DNA of 64,000 nucleotides from Martelella radicis (lineage in GTDB: Bacteria > Pseudomonadota > Alphaproteobacteria > Rhizobiales > Rhizobiaceae): assembly GCF_014196625.1 (NCBI RefSeq), contig NZ_JACIDZ010000010.1, forward strand, positions 124,001-188,000. The letters run 5' to 3'. The position numbers and the translations under genes were made by a program. The notes beneath the pieces are model-generated. The model was given only the letters and a program-made list of their open reading frames with translations. It did no database searches and was not told the origin of the DNA. Each line of letters opens with the position of its first letter. The first letter of the stretch is position 1. Shown here one piece after another: positions 53,819 through 62,569 of this stretch.

Positions 53819-53865
53819 TGGAGCGGGTAACGGGAATCGAACCCGTGCGTTCAGCTTGGGAAGCT
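53819..53865 (-). other. 3' half of tRNA-Gly(CCC), candidate attachment site
   Basis: On the minus strand, 47 bases match the second half of a tRNA-Gly: anticodon loop TTCCCAA with anticodon CCC, the 3' anticodon strand GCTGA, T arm ACGGG-TTCGATT-CCCGT, acceptor strand TACCCGC, discriminator T and encoded CCA. The D arm and 5' acceptor strand are absent; the sequence above 53865 is unrelated. Tyrosine integrases of islands and phages use just this anticodon-to-CCA block and leave such a copy at the far end of the element. The orientation places the element at higher coordinates. Confidence 0.75.
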
Positions 53866-54007
53866 ATCGAATTCAAGAGCAAAAACAATGCTTCGTTTCA
53901 AGCGCAACGTCGCCCGCCCCGTTCCCTTTCGCTCGTATTCACAATGCCCTGCACGGCAATAATCGAGCTTGAACATCTGCATTTTGCATATGTCGTCATG
54001 AGAAGCG

Positions 54008-54039
54008 CTGTCTGTTCGCAGAAAGCTGCGAACAGACAG
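54008..54039. terminator. 14-bp perfect stem-loop downstream of the SDR gene
   Basis: CTGTCTGTTCGCAG and CTGCGAACAGACAG pair without mismatch around AAAG. The hairpin begins ten bases after the SDR stop on the minus strand. It lacks a T run, so termination would be weak or Rho-assisted. Confidence 0.6.
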
Positions 54040-54048
54040 ACGGTTCGA

Positions 54049-54816
54049 TCACCAGAGCGTGTAGCCGCCATCAACGATATAGATCGACCCGGTCGTGAAA
54101 CTCGACGCATCGCTTGCCAGCAGCAGCGCGGTCGGGGCCACCTCGTCGGGTGAGCCGTAGCGCTGCATTGGAACCTCGTCCTTCCAGTAGTGACGATATT
54201 CCTCGTACTCGGTGCTCGCGATCTCAGTCTTGATGTAGCCGGGCGCGATCGCATTGACGCGCACCCCCTTGGTCGCCCACTCGGCCGCAAGCGATCGTGT
54301 CAGATGGTGCACGGCCGCTTTCGAGATACCGTAAGGGGAATGCCACTGCGGACGATTGACGATCATCCCGGACATCGAGCCGATATTGACGATCGAGCCT
54401 CGCCCGCGCTCGGTCATGTGCCGGCCGACGATCTGGCTGGTCTTCCAGACACCCTTCAGATTGATATCGAAGAGACGCTCCCACTCCTCGTCCGGAAGGG
54501 TCAGCGCGTCTGCGTGAAAGCCAATGCCGGCATTGTTGATCAGCGCGTCGACCTGCCCGAACCGCTTGAGCACCGTATCGAGCATCGCCTCGATCTGATC
54601 CCGCTTCGAGACATCCGCCTCGACGGCAATGACATCGACGCCGAGCGCGCCGAGCTCCTTGACCGCCTCCTTGCTTTTGTCCGCGTCGCGGGCGGCAATC
54701 ACGATCGCCGAGCCGGCTTCCGCCAGTCCCTGGGCGATGCCACGACCAATGCCGCGATTGCCTCCCGTCACGATCGAAACCTTGTTCTTCATGGAAAACT
54801 TGTCCATTACGGACAT
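54049..54816 (-). CDS. short-chain dehydrogenase/reductase
   Basis: A 255-aa NAD(P)-dependent SDR. The dinucleotide motif is VTGGNRGIGRGIAQGLAEAG near residue 17, NNAGIG is present, and the catalytic Ser-Tyr-Lys set lies in NIGSMSGMIV and SPYGISKAAVHHL. APGYIKTEI and SSFTTGSIYIVDGGYTLW complete the classical form. As the last gene of a kinase-ABC transporter operon it probably oxidises an imported polyol to a keto sugar for the FGGY kinase (for example a pentitol to a pentulose). GGGAGG lies 7 bases before the ATG at 54816. Confidence 0.9.
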   Translation of the reverse strand: MSVMDKFSMKNKVSIVTGGNRGIGRGIAQGLAEAGSAIVIAARDADKSKEAVKELGALGVDVIAVEADVSKRDQIEAMLDTVLKRFGQVDALINNAGIGFHADALTLPDEEWERLFDINLKGVWKTSQIVGRHMTERGRGSIVNIGSMSGMIVNRPQWHSPYGISKAAVHHLTRSLAAEWATKGVRVNAIAPGYIKTEIASTEYEEYRHYWKDEVPMQRYGSPDEVAPTALLLASDASSFTTGSIYIVDGGYTLW

Positions 54817-54818
54817 GG

Positions 54819-55658
54819 CTATCCTCCCTTGCTATTGAGTTCTGTAATTCGGTTCCCAAGAACTGCCGAAGGCACGGAAGAAGGCTCGGCAGCACCTGTC
54901 ATCACCGCAACCACGTCGTTCATGGTCACGTCCTTCGCGTTAACGACGGTGGCGCGTCGCCCCAGCCGGTGGATGTGAATACGGTCGGCGATGGTAAAGA
55001 CATCCGGCATGGAGTGACTGATGATCACCACGGACAAGCCCTGGTCGCGCACCCGGCGGATCAGCTCCAGAACTTGATTTGTCTCGCGGACGCCAAGAGC
55101 GGCCGTCGGCTCATCGAGGATGACGACCTTCCGGCCCCACGCCGCCGCCCGGGCCACGGATACAGCCTGCCTCTGACCGCCGGACAAGGTATCAACCTTC
55201 TGCCGGATCGACTGGATACGAATGCCGAGTTCGCGCATATGGTCCAGAGCCTGTTCGCGCATCCGCTTCTTGTCCAACTGACGGAAGACGGTTCCGAGAA
55301 CGCCGTGCTTGCGCAATTCACGTCCCAGGAAGAGATTCTGCGTAACGTCGAGTTCGGGCGCGACCGCCAGTTCCTGGTAGACGGTCTCGATCCCCGATAG
55401 CCTTGCATCAAGCGGCGATTTGAAATTGACGCGGCGGCCATCGAGAAAGATCTCACCGGCATCAGGTATCACGGCACCGGTAAGCGAACGGATCATGACT
55501 GACTTGCCTGCACCGTTGTCGCCCACAACAGCGAGAATTTCGTTTTCGGCCAGTTCGAAATCCACACCGTCCATTGCGACGACATGGCCGTAGCTTTTCT
55601 TCAGGCCGGTAGCCTCGAGCACCAGTTTCCTGCTTGTCGCGCTTTGATCGCTTGTCAT
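54819..55658 (-). CDS. sugar ABC transporter ATPase (single-domain, RbsA/FrcA-like)
   Basis: A 279-aa ATPase of the CUT2 class. Walker A is VVGDNGAGKSVMIRSLTGAV, the signature TLSGGQRQAVSVARAAAWGR, and Walker B VVILDEPTAALGVRETNQVL. Unlike RbsA or XylG of enteric bacteria (about 500 aa, two ABC domains) it has one domain, as in FrcA-type systems of rhizobia. Its ATG overlaps the permease stop by four bases, and GAGGAAG precedes it. The stop is two bases before the SDR start. Confidence 0.92.
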   Translation of the reverse strand: MTSDQSATSRKLVLEATGLKKSYGHVVAMDGVDFELAENEILAVVGDNGAGKSVMIRSLTGAVIPDAGEIFLDGRRVNFKSPLDARLSGIETVYQELAVAPELDVTQNLFLGRELRKHGVLGTVFRQLDKKRMREQALDHMRELGIRIQSIRQKVDTLSGGQRQAVSVARAAAWGRKVVILDEPTAALGVRETNQVLELIRRVRDQGLSVVIISHSMPDVFTIADRIHIHRLGRRATVVNAKDVTMNDVVAVMTGAAEPSSVPSAVLGNRITELNSKGG

Positions 55659-56680
55659 TTGCGCTTCCTCTTGCTCATGTACTGGTCTGCAGCGACGGCG
55701 AGGATGACCAGTACGCCGGTGGCGATCTGCTGATACAGGGAATCGATCCCGGCCTGGGTCAGGCCGTTCTTCAGAACGATGACAATCAGAGCGCCTATGA
55801 AAGTGCCAAGGACACCGCCACGGCCACCGAACAGGCTCGATCCGCCAATGACGACGGCAGTGATCGAGTCCAGATTGGCGAGCTGATAAGCACTCGGATC
55901 GGCAATGGGTGTACGCCCCAGCGACTGCCATGCAGCGAAGAAATAGAACAGGCCCGCAAGACTGTAGACGCTGAAAATCACCCGGTTGACCTTGATCCCG
56001 TTCAACCGCGCGGCATTGGGATCGTTGCCCACGGCATAGACGCGCACGCCCCAGGCCGTCTGGGTGAGCGCATAGCTGACGATACCGGTCAAAACGACCC
56101 ATAGAACCATGCCATAGGTGATCGTTGCCGGATGGCTGATCAGGGGACTGCCGAGGACCGTCAGAAAATCCGACTGGATCGGAAAGCTTCGCGAGTTGGA
56201 ATAGAGCCGCGCGCCAGCCTGAATGGCGGTGAACATGCCAAGTGTGACGATGAAGGGTGGCAGCCTCAAAAGGGTGACAAGACCGCCATTGAGCGCAGCC
56301 ATTGCCAGCGCCACGACAAGCCCCATGGCAACGGCCATGGCAATATTGCCATCAAGCGCGATGCTGCCGATCACAACCGTCGCCAACACCATGATCGCGC
56401 CGCATGCAAGGTCGATCCCCGCCACGAGGATGATCAGGGTCTGCCCCAGCGCCAATGTACCGATCACCACAGTCTGCTGAAACAGCAAGGAGATGTTTCG
56501 CGGATTGAGAAATGTCGATGTCGTCAGCGAGAAGAAGATCGTGATCGCGATCAGGGCAATCAGAGGACCTGCCATGGGCTGGGAGAAAAAGGCAAAGAGA
56601 ACAGCCTTCGGCGTCAGTTCCTGACGGGCACTCCTGGTGCCCGTCAGTCCTGCGTTCGGCTTGTGATCGCGCGTGCTCAC
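55655..56680 (-). CDS. sugar ABC transporter permease (RbsC type)
   Basis: A 341-aa inner-membrane permease with about eight to ten helices. ILVAGIDLACGAIMVLATVV and the closing GSSLFGGRGGVLGTFIGALI are the CUT2 family marks, the latter being the ATPase contact. The start is a GTG at 56680, directly after the stop of the binding-protein gene. The protein forms the pore of the ribose/pentitol-type importer in this operon. Confidence 0.93.
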   Translation of the reverse strand: MSTRDHKPNAGLTGTRSARQELTPKAVLFAFFSQPMAGPLIALIAITIFFSLTTSTFLNPRNISLLFQQTVVIGTLALGQTLIILVAGIDLACGAIMVLATVVIGSIALDGNIAMAVAMGLVVALAMAALNGGLVTLLRLPPFIVTLGMFTAIQAGARLYSNSRSFPIQSDFLTVLGSPLISHPATITYGMVLWVVLTGIVSYALTQTAWGVRVYAVGNDPNAARLNGIKVNRVIFSVYSLAGLFYFFAAWQSLGRTPIADPSAYQLANLDSITAVVIGGSSLFGGRGGVLGTFIGALIVIVLKNGLTQAGIDSLYQQIATGVLVILAVAADQYMSKRKRK

Positions 56681-57688
56681 TTATTCACCCCAGCAGTTTT
56701 CAAGTCCCCAGTCCGAGGACTTGGATTCGATACCTTCGACAGGCTTGTCGGTGATCAGGACGGTACCGGAATTGTTGACCCCGCTCGGCATTTCGCCCTC
56801 GGTAACAGCCTTGTGCACGGCGTCGACGGCCATCTGCCCCATATTGGTCGGGAACTGCATGACCGTTGCGCCGATCTCACCGGCGGCCACCGAACGAACA
56901 CCCGAGCAGCTTCCGTCGATTGAAGTGACGATGACATCGGCGCCGAAACGATCGATGGCCATGTGCGCGCCCTGCGCGGCCGGCTCGTTGATCGTGTAGA
57001 TGACATTGATGTCCGGATGCGCGGTCAGCAGGTTCTCCATTTCCGACTGCCCGGTTTCCACGTTCGCCTTGGTCAGCGCCGTACCGACGATTTCGGGCGA
57101 GTCATCGGTGATGCCGAATCCTTCCAGAAAGCCATTATGACGTGCGCCGGCAGTCTTGTCCGACAGGTCATAGTCAAGCATTGCGACTTGCGGCTCGGCG
57201 CCATCAAGCATGGCATGCGCCCACTTTCCAATCAGCACACCGGCCTGAAAGTTGTCGGTTTCGTAGGATGCATTCGCTGCTTCCGGCGGCTCGAGCGAGG
57301 TGTTGGTGGTTACAACCACAATCCCCTCTTCCCGGGCGCGTTCGACGATGGGGACGAGGGCATAAGCATTGCCCGGATCGAGCACGATGCCTTTGACGCC
57401 ACGGTTGATCATGTTCTCGATGGCATTGACCTGAGTAGCGGAATCGCCCGCAATGAGGGATTCTGCCGTCATCGTTTCGAGGCCAAGCTCCTTTGCCCGA
57501 TCCACAGCCGACTGCTGCAGCATGGCGAAAAACGGATTGGCAAGCTGCTGTTCGACGATACCGATCAGATATCCGCCATTTTCCTCGGCCGAAGCCTGTC
57601 CGGCGGTAAGCACCGGAAGAGCGCTGGCGGCCAGAACGGCGGCGAGCGCCACACGTCCGGTGATCTTTTCTTGTCTGCATTTACCCAT
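56681..57688 (-). CDS. sugar ABC transporter substrate-binding protein (RbsB type)
   Basis: A 335-aa periplasmic protein with a signal peptide (about residues 1-34, ending AGQASA). The periplasmic-binding-protein-like I fold is shown by YLIGIVEQQLANPFFAMLQQ, AIENMINRGVKGIVLDPGNA, IVVVTTNTSLEPPEAANASY and VNVIYTINEPAA-type segments. Conserved aromatic, Asn and Asp positions fit ribose, erythritol or pentitol binders, but the ligand cannot be named. GGGAGG lies before the ATG at 57688. Confidence 0.92.
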   Translation of the reverse strand: MGKCRQEKITGRVALAAVLAASALPVLTAGQASAEENGGYLIGIVEQQLANPFFAMLQQSAVDRAKELGLETMTAESLIAGDSATQVNAIENMINRGVKGIVLDPGNAYALVPIVERAREEGIVVVTTNTSLEPPEAANASYETDNFQAGVLIGKWAHAMLDGAEPQVAMLDYDLSDKTAGARHNGFLEGFGITDDSPEIVGTALTKANVETGQSEMENLLTAHPDINVIYTINEPAAQGAHMAIDRFGADVIVTSIDGSCSGVRSVAAGEIGATVMQFPTNMGQMAVDAVHKAVTEGEMPSGVNNSGTVLITDKPVEGIESKSSDWGLENCWGE

Positions 57689-57753
57689 GTCAAAACCTCC
57701 CTTTTGTTGACTGGATATGTCGCCCGCTGCCGGGCGAATTCCTTCGCCGAGGC

Positions 57754-59379
57754 CTACCTTCCCGGTTCGGCGCTACGGACAGGTGAATCAGTTTGTGATG
57801 CAATCCTGGCCGGCAATTCACCGGCAAGGCGGCGCAGCGTGTGCATGGCCGCCTTGATCTCGCGGTCTTGCGCAAGTCTTCGATATTCGGAATAAAGGCT
57901 GTCATAGACCTGCCTTTCTGGCGCAGGGCTCGGCCGATAGACGGCGCTGCCGGACGCGCCGAAGCGACGAAAGCCCAACCTGAAATCCTCAACGATGCCG
58001 GCGGCCACAGCGCCGTGAATAGCAGCGCCCACACAGGTCGCATTTTCAATTTCGGGCACCTCGACGGGGCGGCCGAGGACATCTGCGAGTGTCGCAACCA
58101 CGAATGGATTGCGACGGGAAAGCCCGCTGGTAACAATGATCCGATCGACAGGCAGCCCGCCCTGTTCGAACATGTCGACGACAGCGCGCGTGCCGAAACA
58201 GAGACTTTCCACCAGGGACCTGTAGATTGCGGGACCGTCGGTCGACAAGGTCATACCCAGCAGCATGCCGGAAAGGCTCGAATCCGAATAGGGAACTCGG
58301 TTTCCGCTCCACCAGTCCAGCGCGAGCAGAGGATGTTCACCCGGCGACAGGGCTCTTGCAGCGGCGTTGTAACGATCGAAACTCTCGTCCATCGTGTCGC
58401 CAAGCGGAAAGGTTTTGACGAACCACGCCAGCACATCGCCATATGCCGCCTGCCCCGCCTCATAGCACCATAGATCGGGAAGCGCGGCATCGATCGCCAT
58501 TCCCTCCACTCCGGGGGGGAGCGGCTTCCGACGATCCGTAAGGTAGAGATAGGCAGCCGACGTGCCGATAGCGCAGGTCAGCGTGTTCGGAGCTCCATCT
58601 GTCACGGCCGGCAGAACCGCATGGGAATCGATAGCGGCGACTGCGACCGCCGGCAGGCCTCTTATGCCGGTCCTCGCGCACCAATCAGCGGTCATGTTTC
58701 CCGCCGAAGCCCCGACGACTGACGGATCGGCAAGCCGTGCCGCGATATCTGACGTCAGCGAAGACGGGTACCCGGCAGTCCAATCGAACTGTGCCTTGTA
58801 TGTGGCGAAATCACCGCTGCGCCTTTCATTGCCGGTGAGCATTCGGACAAGCCAGTCGCCTGCCTCGATGAAACGATCGGTCTGCGCCCAGATATCAGGA
58901 GCTTCCGCCGAAATTTCTCTCGCCTTGGCCAGAAGCCATTCGCCCGAAACGCGTCCGCCGAAAGCGCTCTGCACGACCGCGTCATCAAGCAGGAAATTCG
59001 ATGCATAGGGCTGCGCGGCACCATGCTTCCACAGTTTGACAAAGGCATGCGGGTTCTGCGGGAACAGCCTGCTCAGCGGTGTTCCATCCTGCAGACAGGG
59101 CAAGGGTGAGCTGGCAGTGAAATCCACGCCGATGCCGGCGATCTCCCGCCCCTCCCCGAGTTCTTTCAGCAAGGCCTCCGCGACCACAAGATAATCATCG
59201 GCATCCTGCAGAGCGTAGAACTGGGGAAGGACATGCCCGCAAGGCAATGCGCCTGTGATCACCCCGTGCGGGTAAGGACGCGTGGAAGACGCTTCCTGCC
59301 TGCCCGTGGCGACCGAGATCCTGATCCCGCGCGCGGTCTCCGTCCCGAAGTCCAAACCGATGATGAATTTGTCTGCCAT
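57754..59379 (-). CDS. FGGY-family carbohydrate kinase, ribulokinase-like
   Basis: A 541-aa sugar kinase. MADKFIIGLDFGTETARGIR carries the phosphate-1 motif, GIGVDFTASSPLPC the sugar region, TCAIGTSAAYLYLTDRRK the phosphate-2 region, and IIVTSGLSRRNPFVVATLAD the adenosine region. The N-terminal GLDFGTESGR-like form and the length near 550 aa match ribulokinases (AraB) rather than glycerol or xylulose kinases. It is the first gene of the kinase-binding protein-permease-ATPase-SDR operon. The ATG at 59379 is chosen; the frame extends 42 codons upstream through the operator palindrome. Confidence 0.88.
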   Translation of the reverse strand: MADKFIIGLDFGTETARGIRISVATGRQEASSTRPYPHGVITGALPCGHVLPQFYALQDADDYLVVAEALLKELGEGREIAGIGVDFTASSPLPCLQDGTPLSRLFPQNPHAFVKLWKHGAAQPYASNFLLDDAVVQSAFGGRVSGEWLLAKAREISAEAPDIWAQTDRFIEAGDWLVRMLTGNERRSGDFATYKAQFDWTAGYPSSLTSDIAARLADPSVVGASAGNMTADWCARTGIRGLPAVAVAAIDSHAVLPAVTDGAPNTLTCAIGTSAAYLYLTDRRKPLPPGVEGMAIDAALPDLWCYEAGQAAYGDVLAWFVKTFPLGDTMDESFDRYNAAARALSPGEHPLLALDWWSGNRVPYSDSSLSGMLLGMTLSTDGPAIYRSLVESLCFGTRAVVDMFEQGGLPVDRIIVTSGLSRRNPFVVATLADVLGRPVEVPEIENATCVGAAIHGAVAAGIVEDFRLGFRRFGASGSAVYRPSPAPERQVYDSLYSEYRRLAQDREIKAAMHTLRRLAGELPARIASQTDSPVRSAEPGR

Positions 59380-59388
59380 GCACTGTCT

Positions 59389-59432
59389 CGACCGGAGAAC
59401 AAACGGAATCCGTTTGCTCCTCCAACCGGTCG
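59389..59432 (-). promoter_or_regulatory. nested palindromes in the kinase operon leader
   Basis: CAAACGGA-A-TCCGTTTG (59400-59416) is a perfect 8-1-8 palindrome 20 bases before the kinase ATG. It lies inside an outer inverted pair CGACCGG (59389-59395) and CCGGTCG (59426-59432). The site is downstream of the promoter, so it could be a roadblock operator or a leader hairpin. Confidence 0.55.
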
Positions 59433-59472
59433 ACCTCCATTCCCACGCCTTCCGGCACCTCGTCTTATCGAA

Positions 59473-59501
59473 ATTTATGCTCGTATTCATCCCATAGTCA
59501 A
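59473..59501 (-). promoter_or_regulatory. candidate promoter of the kinase-transporter operon
   Basis: On the minus strand TTGACT (59496-59501) and ATAAAT (59473-59478) are separated by 17 bases in an AT-rich setting. Confidence 0.5.
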
Positions 59502-59603
59502 GCATCTATTGTATAATTTTTTACATTAATATATAGCCTTTTGAAAATTCATGAGGGCGGTACACTCGGGAAATTTGTGTTATGTGGTTTCGAGAGGTGG
59601 GCT

Positions 59604-59618
59604 CACGCTGTCAGCGTG
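59604..59618 (+). promoter_or_regulatory. operator candidate before the ROK regulator
   Basis: CACGCTGTCAGCGTG is a 7-1-7 perfect palindrome that ends ten bases before TATAAA (59629-59634), a likely -10 box for the ROK gene. It would suit autoregulation. Confidence 0.45.
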
Positions 59619-59672
59619 CAGGCTTTGGTATAAATACAGACATATGGCCGACAGCGCTGCAGGAGTGAAATT

Positions 59673-60926
59673 GTGAGCATCACCGAAAAACCCGTCTTCG
59701 ATGATCCGGCCTCATTCGCCGCATCGGCTGAGCCGCTTTCGATCATTGCGCAAGAGGATATATCCCGGGCTGCTCTTGCGCGTGCAACCGGACTGTCTCG
59801 CATGACGCTCGGCCAGAGACTTGCCCCCCTGATCGAGAATGATCTGGTCGTGGAGCTGCGCGAGACCGTTCCCAGCGGTGGCCGGCCGACGAAAATGCTC
59901 GGAATCAACCCGGATTTCGGGCTTCTTCTTGCCGCCGACATCGGCGAGACAATTATACGTCTTGCTGTTCTCAACGTGCAGGGCAACATCCTTCACCGGA
60001 CGACACTTGACTATCGCCCCGAGGATGGAGCCGAGCTTGCGCTCAGAAGCATCGCTGACGGCATCGACACGATGCTGTCGGGCCTTGCGCCCAAGCCTTT
60101 CCTGATCGGCCTTGCCGTCAGCCTGCCCGCGCCGATCGACGTCAAGGTTGGGCTGGTGGTCGGCCCCTCGATCCTGAGAGGATGGGACAATTTCCAGATC
60201 ATTCCCTGGCTGGAGAAACGGCTGGGCATCCCCGTATTTGTCGAAAACGACGTCAATCTGATGACACTCTACGAGTCTCGGCGCGCGCCGGAGGCCGGTG
60301 ACGATTTCTTCTTCATCAAGATGGGCACGGGCATCGGCTCCGGTCTGATTGCGGATGGGCACCTCTACCATGGCGCCAACGGCGCTTCCGGCGATATTGG
60401 TCACATCCAGCTCAACCGGGAAAAGGCCCCGCTTTGCCGTTGCGGCAAGGTTGGCTGTCTTGAGGCCCATGCCGCCGGATGGGCGATTGCACGCGAATTG
60501 CGCGCAACCGGTTTCGAGGCAGAGGATGCGCACGATGTCGTCCGCCTGATCGATCAACATGTTCCGGAAGCAATCGGCCTTCTGCGGGAAGCCGGACGCG
60601 CACTCGGCGAGGTGGTTGCCGATGTCGTGAGCATTCTCAACCCCAGAACGATCAGGATCGGCGGCACGCTGGCCGCAGCGCAGGAATACCTGCTAGCAGG
60701 CGTGCGCGAGCGGGTTTATCAACGCTGTCTGCCGCTGGCGACCAACAACCTGATCATAGAAGCCGCGTCCCCGAGTGAAATCGGGTGCCTGACGGGCGCT
60801 GCCATTCTGCTGAAGCAGAAAGTGTTCACAAGAGATGGCTCCGCACTCCTGCTGAAGCGGTATCAGGAATGGCGCCTGGGAGATTTCGACAACAAACAGC
60901 CCCCTGGAACCCTGCAAGCCGAATGA
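59673..60926 (+). CDS. ROK-family transcriptional regulator
   Basis: A 417-aa repressor-like protein. Residues about 20-75 are a winged helix (EDISRAALARATGLSRMTLG, GGRPTKMLGINPDFGLLLAA), and the rest is the ROK sugar-binding fold with VENDVNLMTLYE, GTGIGSGLIADGHLYHGANG, GDIGHI and the zinc motif CRCGKVGCLEAHA. It is divergent from the kinase-transporter operon and should control it, with a sugar or sugar phosphate as ligand. The start is GTG 59673 with AGGAG upstream. An ORF-like tail beyond the usual 400 residues is short. Confidence 0.93.
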   Translation: MSITEKPVFDDPASFAASAEPLSIIAQEDISRAALARATGLSRMTLGQRLAPLIENDLVVELRETVPSGGRPTKMLGINPDFGLLLAADIGETIIRLAVLNVQGNILHRTTLDYRPEDGAELALRSIADGIDTMLSGLAPKPFLIGLAVSLPAPIDVKVGLVVGPSILRGWDNFQIIPWLEKRLGIPVFVENDVNLMTLYESRRAPEAGDDFFFIKMGTGIGSGLIADGHLYHGANGASGDIGHIQLNREKAPLCRCGKVGCLEAHAAGWAIARELRATGFEAEDAHDVVRLIDQHVPEAIGLLREAGRALGEVVADVVSILNPRTIRIGGTLAAAQEYLLAGVRERVYQRCLPLATNNLIIEAASPSEIGCLTGAAILLKQKVFTRDGSALLLKRYQEWRLGDFDNKQPPGTLQAE

Positions 60927-61251
60927 CCGCGACAGGGCGGGGTACTATGCAGTGTAAAAAATGTAGGGCCCTGCGGTACATCAAGGAAGGCGTGGGATAC
61001 GCCGATCTCGCGGAAGTCCTCGACTAGGCTCGCAATCTATTGGTTTGAGACGTTTGACGTGTTTGGTCACGCGCAAACCAACCATAATCAACCTTCACTG
61101 GCCGACATGAAGGCAGACGGCGCGGCTCGTGCCATCCTTCTCAATGGTCACGGCAAGATCCGTACGGATGGCAGCGAATGGCGTTGCGCGGCTTGATCAT
61201 CTGTAGGCGTTGCCGGCCTTCGATCTCGGATCGTCTTGCGCTGTTTCGACG
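60927..61251. other. 325-base interval without a recognised gene
   Basis: Two very short frames exist on the plus strand, a 26-codon one from ATG 60947 (MQCKKCRALRYIKEGVGYAD start) and a 29-codon one from ATG 61107, but neither has a clear ribosome site or family. An inverted repeat TTGGTTTG (61040-61047) / CAAACCAA (61074-61081) is present. The stretch may be decayed coding DNA. Confidence 0.35.
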
Positions 61252-61893
61252 TCAGTGCAGATCGTGTTTGTAGACGAATTTCGGCATGCTCCAGCCAAAC
61301 CGGAGCGCCAGCAGACGCATGCAGAGACCGGCACTCAATGCAAGCAGCAGGACGAGGTTGTGATCGAGCCCAAGCCGTCCGCCGCCCGCAAAGATCGCAA
61401 CCGTGATGACCGAGACCGTCGCATAGAGTTCCGCGCGAAACAGGAGTGGAACGTCGTTGCACAGAATGTCCCGCAGCACGCCGCCGACGCAGCCGGTGAT
61501 CATGCCGGCGGCGATCACGACGAGAAAGGGCTGATCCAGGCCGATCGCGATATTGCTACCGATAATGCTGAAAACAACCAGTCCGACCGCGTCCAGAAAG
61601 AGAAAGACGCGCTGCAGCTTGTACATATGACGCGCGATGATGATGGTCAGGATGGCCGCGCCGCCGGTCACCAGAAGAAGCTCCGGTGAGCCAACCCATG
61701 AAAGCGGATGATGATCTAGAAGCAGGTCCCGGACGGAGCCTCCCCCAAGCCCGGTGATACAGGCGAGCAGGATCACGCCGACCCAATCCATGCTGCGCCG
61801 TCCCGCCGCAAGTGCCGCCGTCATGGCTTCTGCGGCAAGAGCGACAAGGTAGATGATGTGCAGAAGATAAAGCGTCGTTGGATCGGTAATCAT
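61252..61893 (-). CDS. TRIC-type cation channel family protein (YadS-like)
   Basis: A 213-aa inner-membrane protein with seven hydrophobic segments and the duplicated Gly-rich motif of the family: ACITGLGGGSVRDLLLDHHP near residue 45 and GMITGCVGGVLRDILCNDVP near residue 135. Prokaryotic TRIC proteins are trimeric potassium-type channels; members were formerly UPF0126. It is convergent with nothing and divergent from the stress protein gene. The C-terminal tail KFVYKHDLH is charged and cytosolic. The physiological role here is unknown. Confidence 0.9.
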   Translation of the reverse strand: MITDPTTLYLLHIIYLVALAAEAMTAALAAGRRSMDWVGVILLACITGLGGGSVRDLLLDHHPLSWVGSPELLLVTGGAAILTIIIARHMYKLQRVFLFLDAVGLVVFSIIGSNIAIGLDQPFLVVIAAGMITGCVGGVLRDILCNDVPLLFRAELYATVSVITVAIFAGGGRLGLDHNLVLLLALSAGLCMRLLALRFGWSMPKFVYKHDLH

Positions 61894-62070
61894 CGCATGC
61901 TCCCGAATTTCGTGCGGCGGAACTGCTCATTTACACCCAGGTCGCAAAGTTGGAGAAGCTACAATGTGATCCGCTCGGCACGGTTCGAGAGGAACGCGCG
62001 GCTCTGTCACCGAAATCACCAGGCAACCTTTTCAGGCGAAAAACGTTTCATCACCGAGAAGGAGAAAGCG

Positions 62071-62529
62071 ATGTCAAAATCCGAGTTCTGGAAAGAGATG
62101 GAGGATGTTCGCGCCGCGATGCTGGGTATCGGATCGGCCCGCCATGTGCCCATGTCGCCCTACCCCAACGACAAGGAAGGGGTGATCTGGTTTATCTCCG
62201 CCAAGGGCACCGAACTGGTGAAGGCGATCGAGGCGGGCGAGAGCGAGAGTTCGCTAATCGTCACTGGCAATGGCGAGATGCATGCTCGCGTGGAAGGTCG
62301 CTCCGAGGTGGTCCAGGACCGGAAAAAGCTCGAGGCGCTCTGGAACCCGGTTGCCTCCAGCTGGTTCGACGGCATCGACGATCCCGACATCCGGTTGATC
62401 CGGTTTCTGCCAGACCTCGCCGAGGTCTGGGCCACCAAGGACTCGATCGGCTTTGCGATCCAGATCGCGAAGGCCAAGGTGACAGACGAGAAACCCGATA
62501 TGGGCGATCACTTCGAGGTCCGCTTCTAG
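62071..62529 (+). CDS. pyridoxamine 5'-phosphate oxidase-fold protein (general stress protein 26-like)
   Basis: A 152-aa cytosolic protein with the split-barrel flavin-binding fold. MSKSEFWKEMEDVRAAMLGI, MSPYPNDKEGVIWFISAKGT, MHARVEGRSEVVQDRKKLEA and LWNPVASSWFDGIDDPDIRL match the stress protein 26 subgroup, which probably binds a flavin; the enzyme activity is undefined. AAGGAG lies six bases before the ATG at 62071, which is chosen over the 71-codon longer frame. The divergent TRIC gene is 177 bases away. Confidence 0.88.
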   Translation: MSKSEFWKEMEDVRAAMLGIGSARHVPMSPYPNDKEGVIWFISAKGTELVKAIEAGESESSLIVTGNGEMHARVEGRSEVVQDRKKLEALWNPVASSWFDGIDDPDIRLIRFLPDLAEVWATKDSIGFAIQIAKAKVTDEKPDMGDHFEVRF

Positions 62530-62569
62530 CGGGTTCCGGGGCCTTTGAAGGCCATCTTTGCAGTGTTTC

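Larger units (their letters stand above)
53627..54048. other. gene-free interval at the putative island edge
   Basis: This 422-base stretch has no credible gene. It contains a tRNA-Gly fragment, an AT-richer strip right of it (53866-54005) and a long hairpin. Frames that run across the tRNA fragment give nonsense peptides. Confidence 0.6.

Noticed and set aside
53819-53865. An intact tRNA-Gly gene
   Set aside because: The D arm and 5' acceptor strand are absent above 53865, so it cannot fold as a tRNA.
53565-53888. A 107-codon minus-strand frame across the tRNA fragment
   Set aside because: Its sequence (SQAERTGSIPVTRSN) is translated tRNA; it is not a protein gene.
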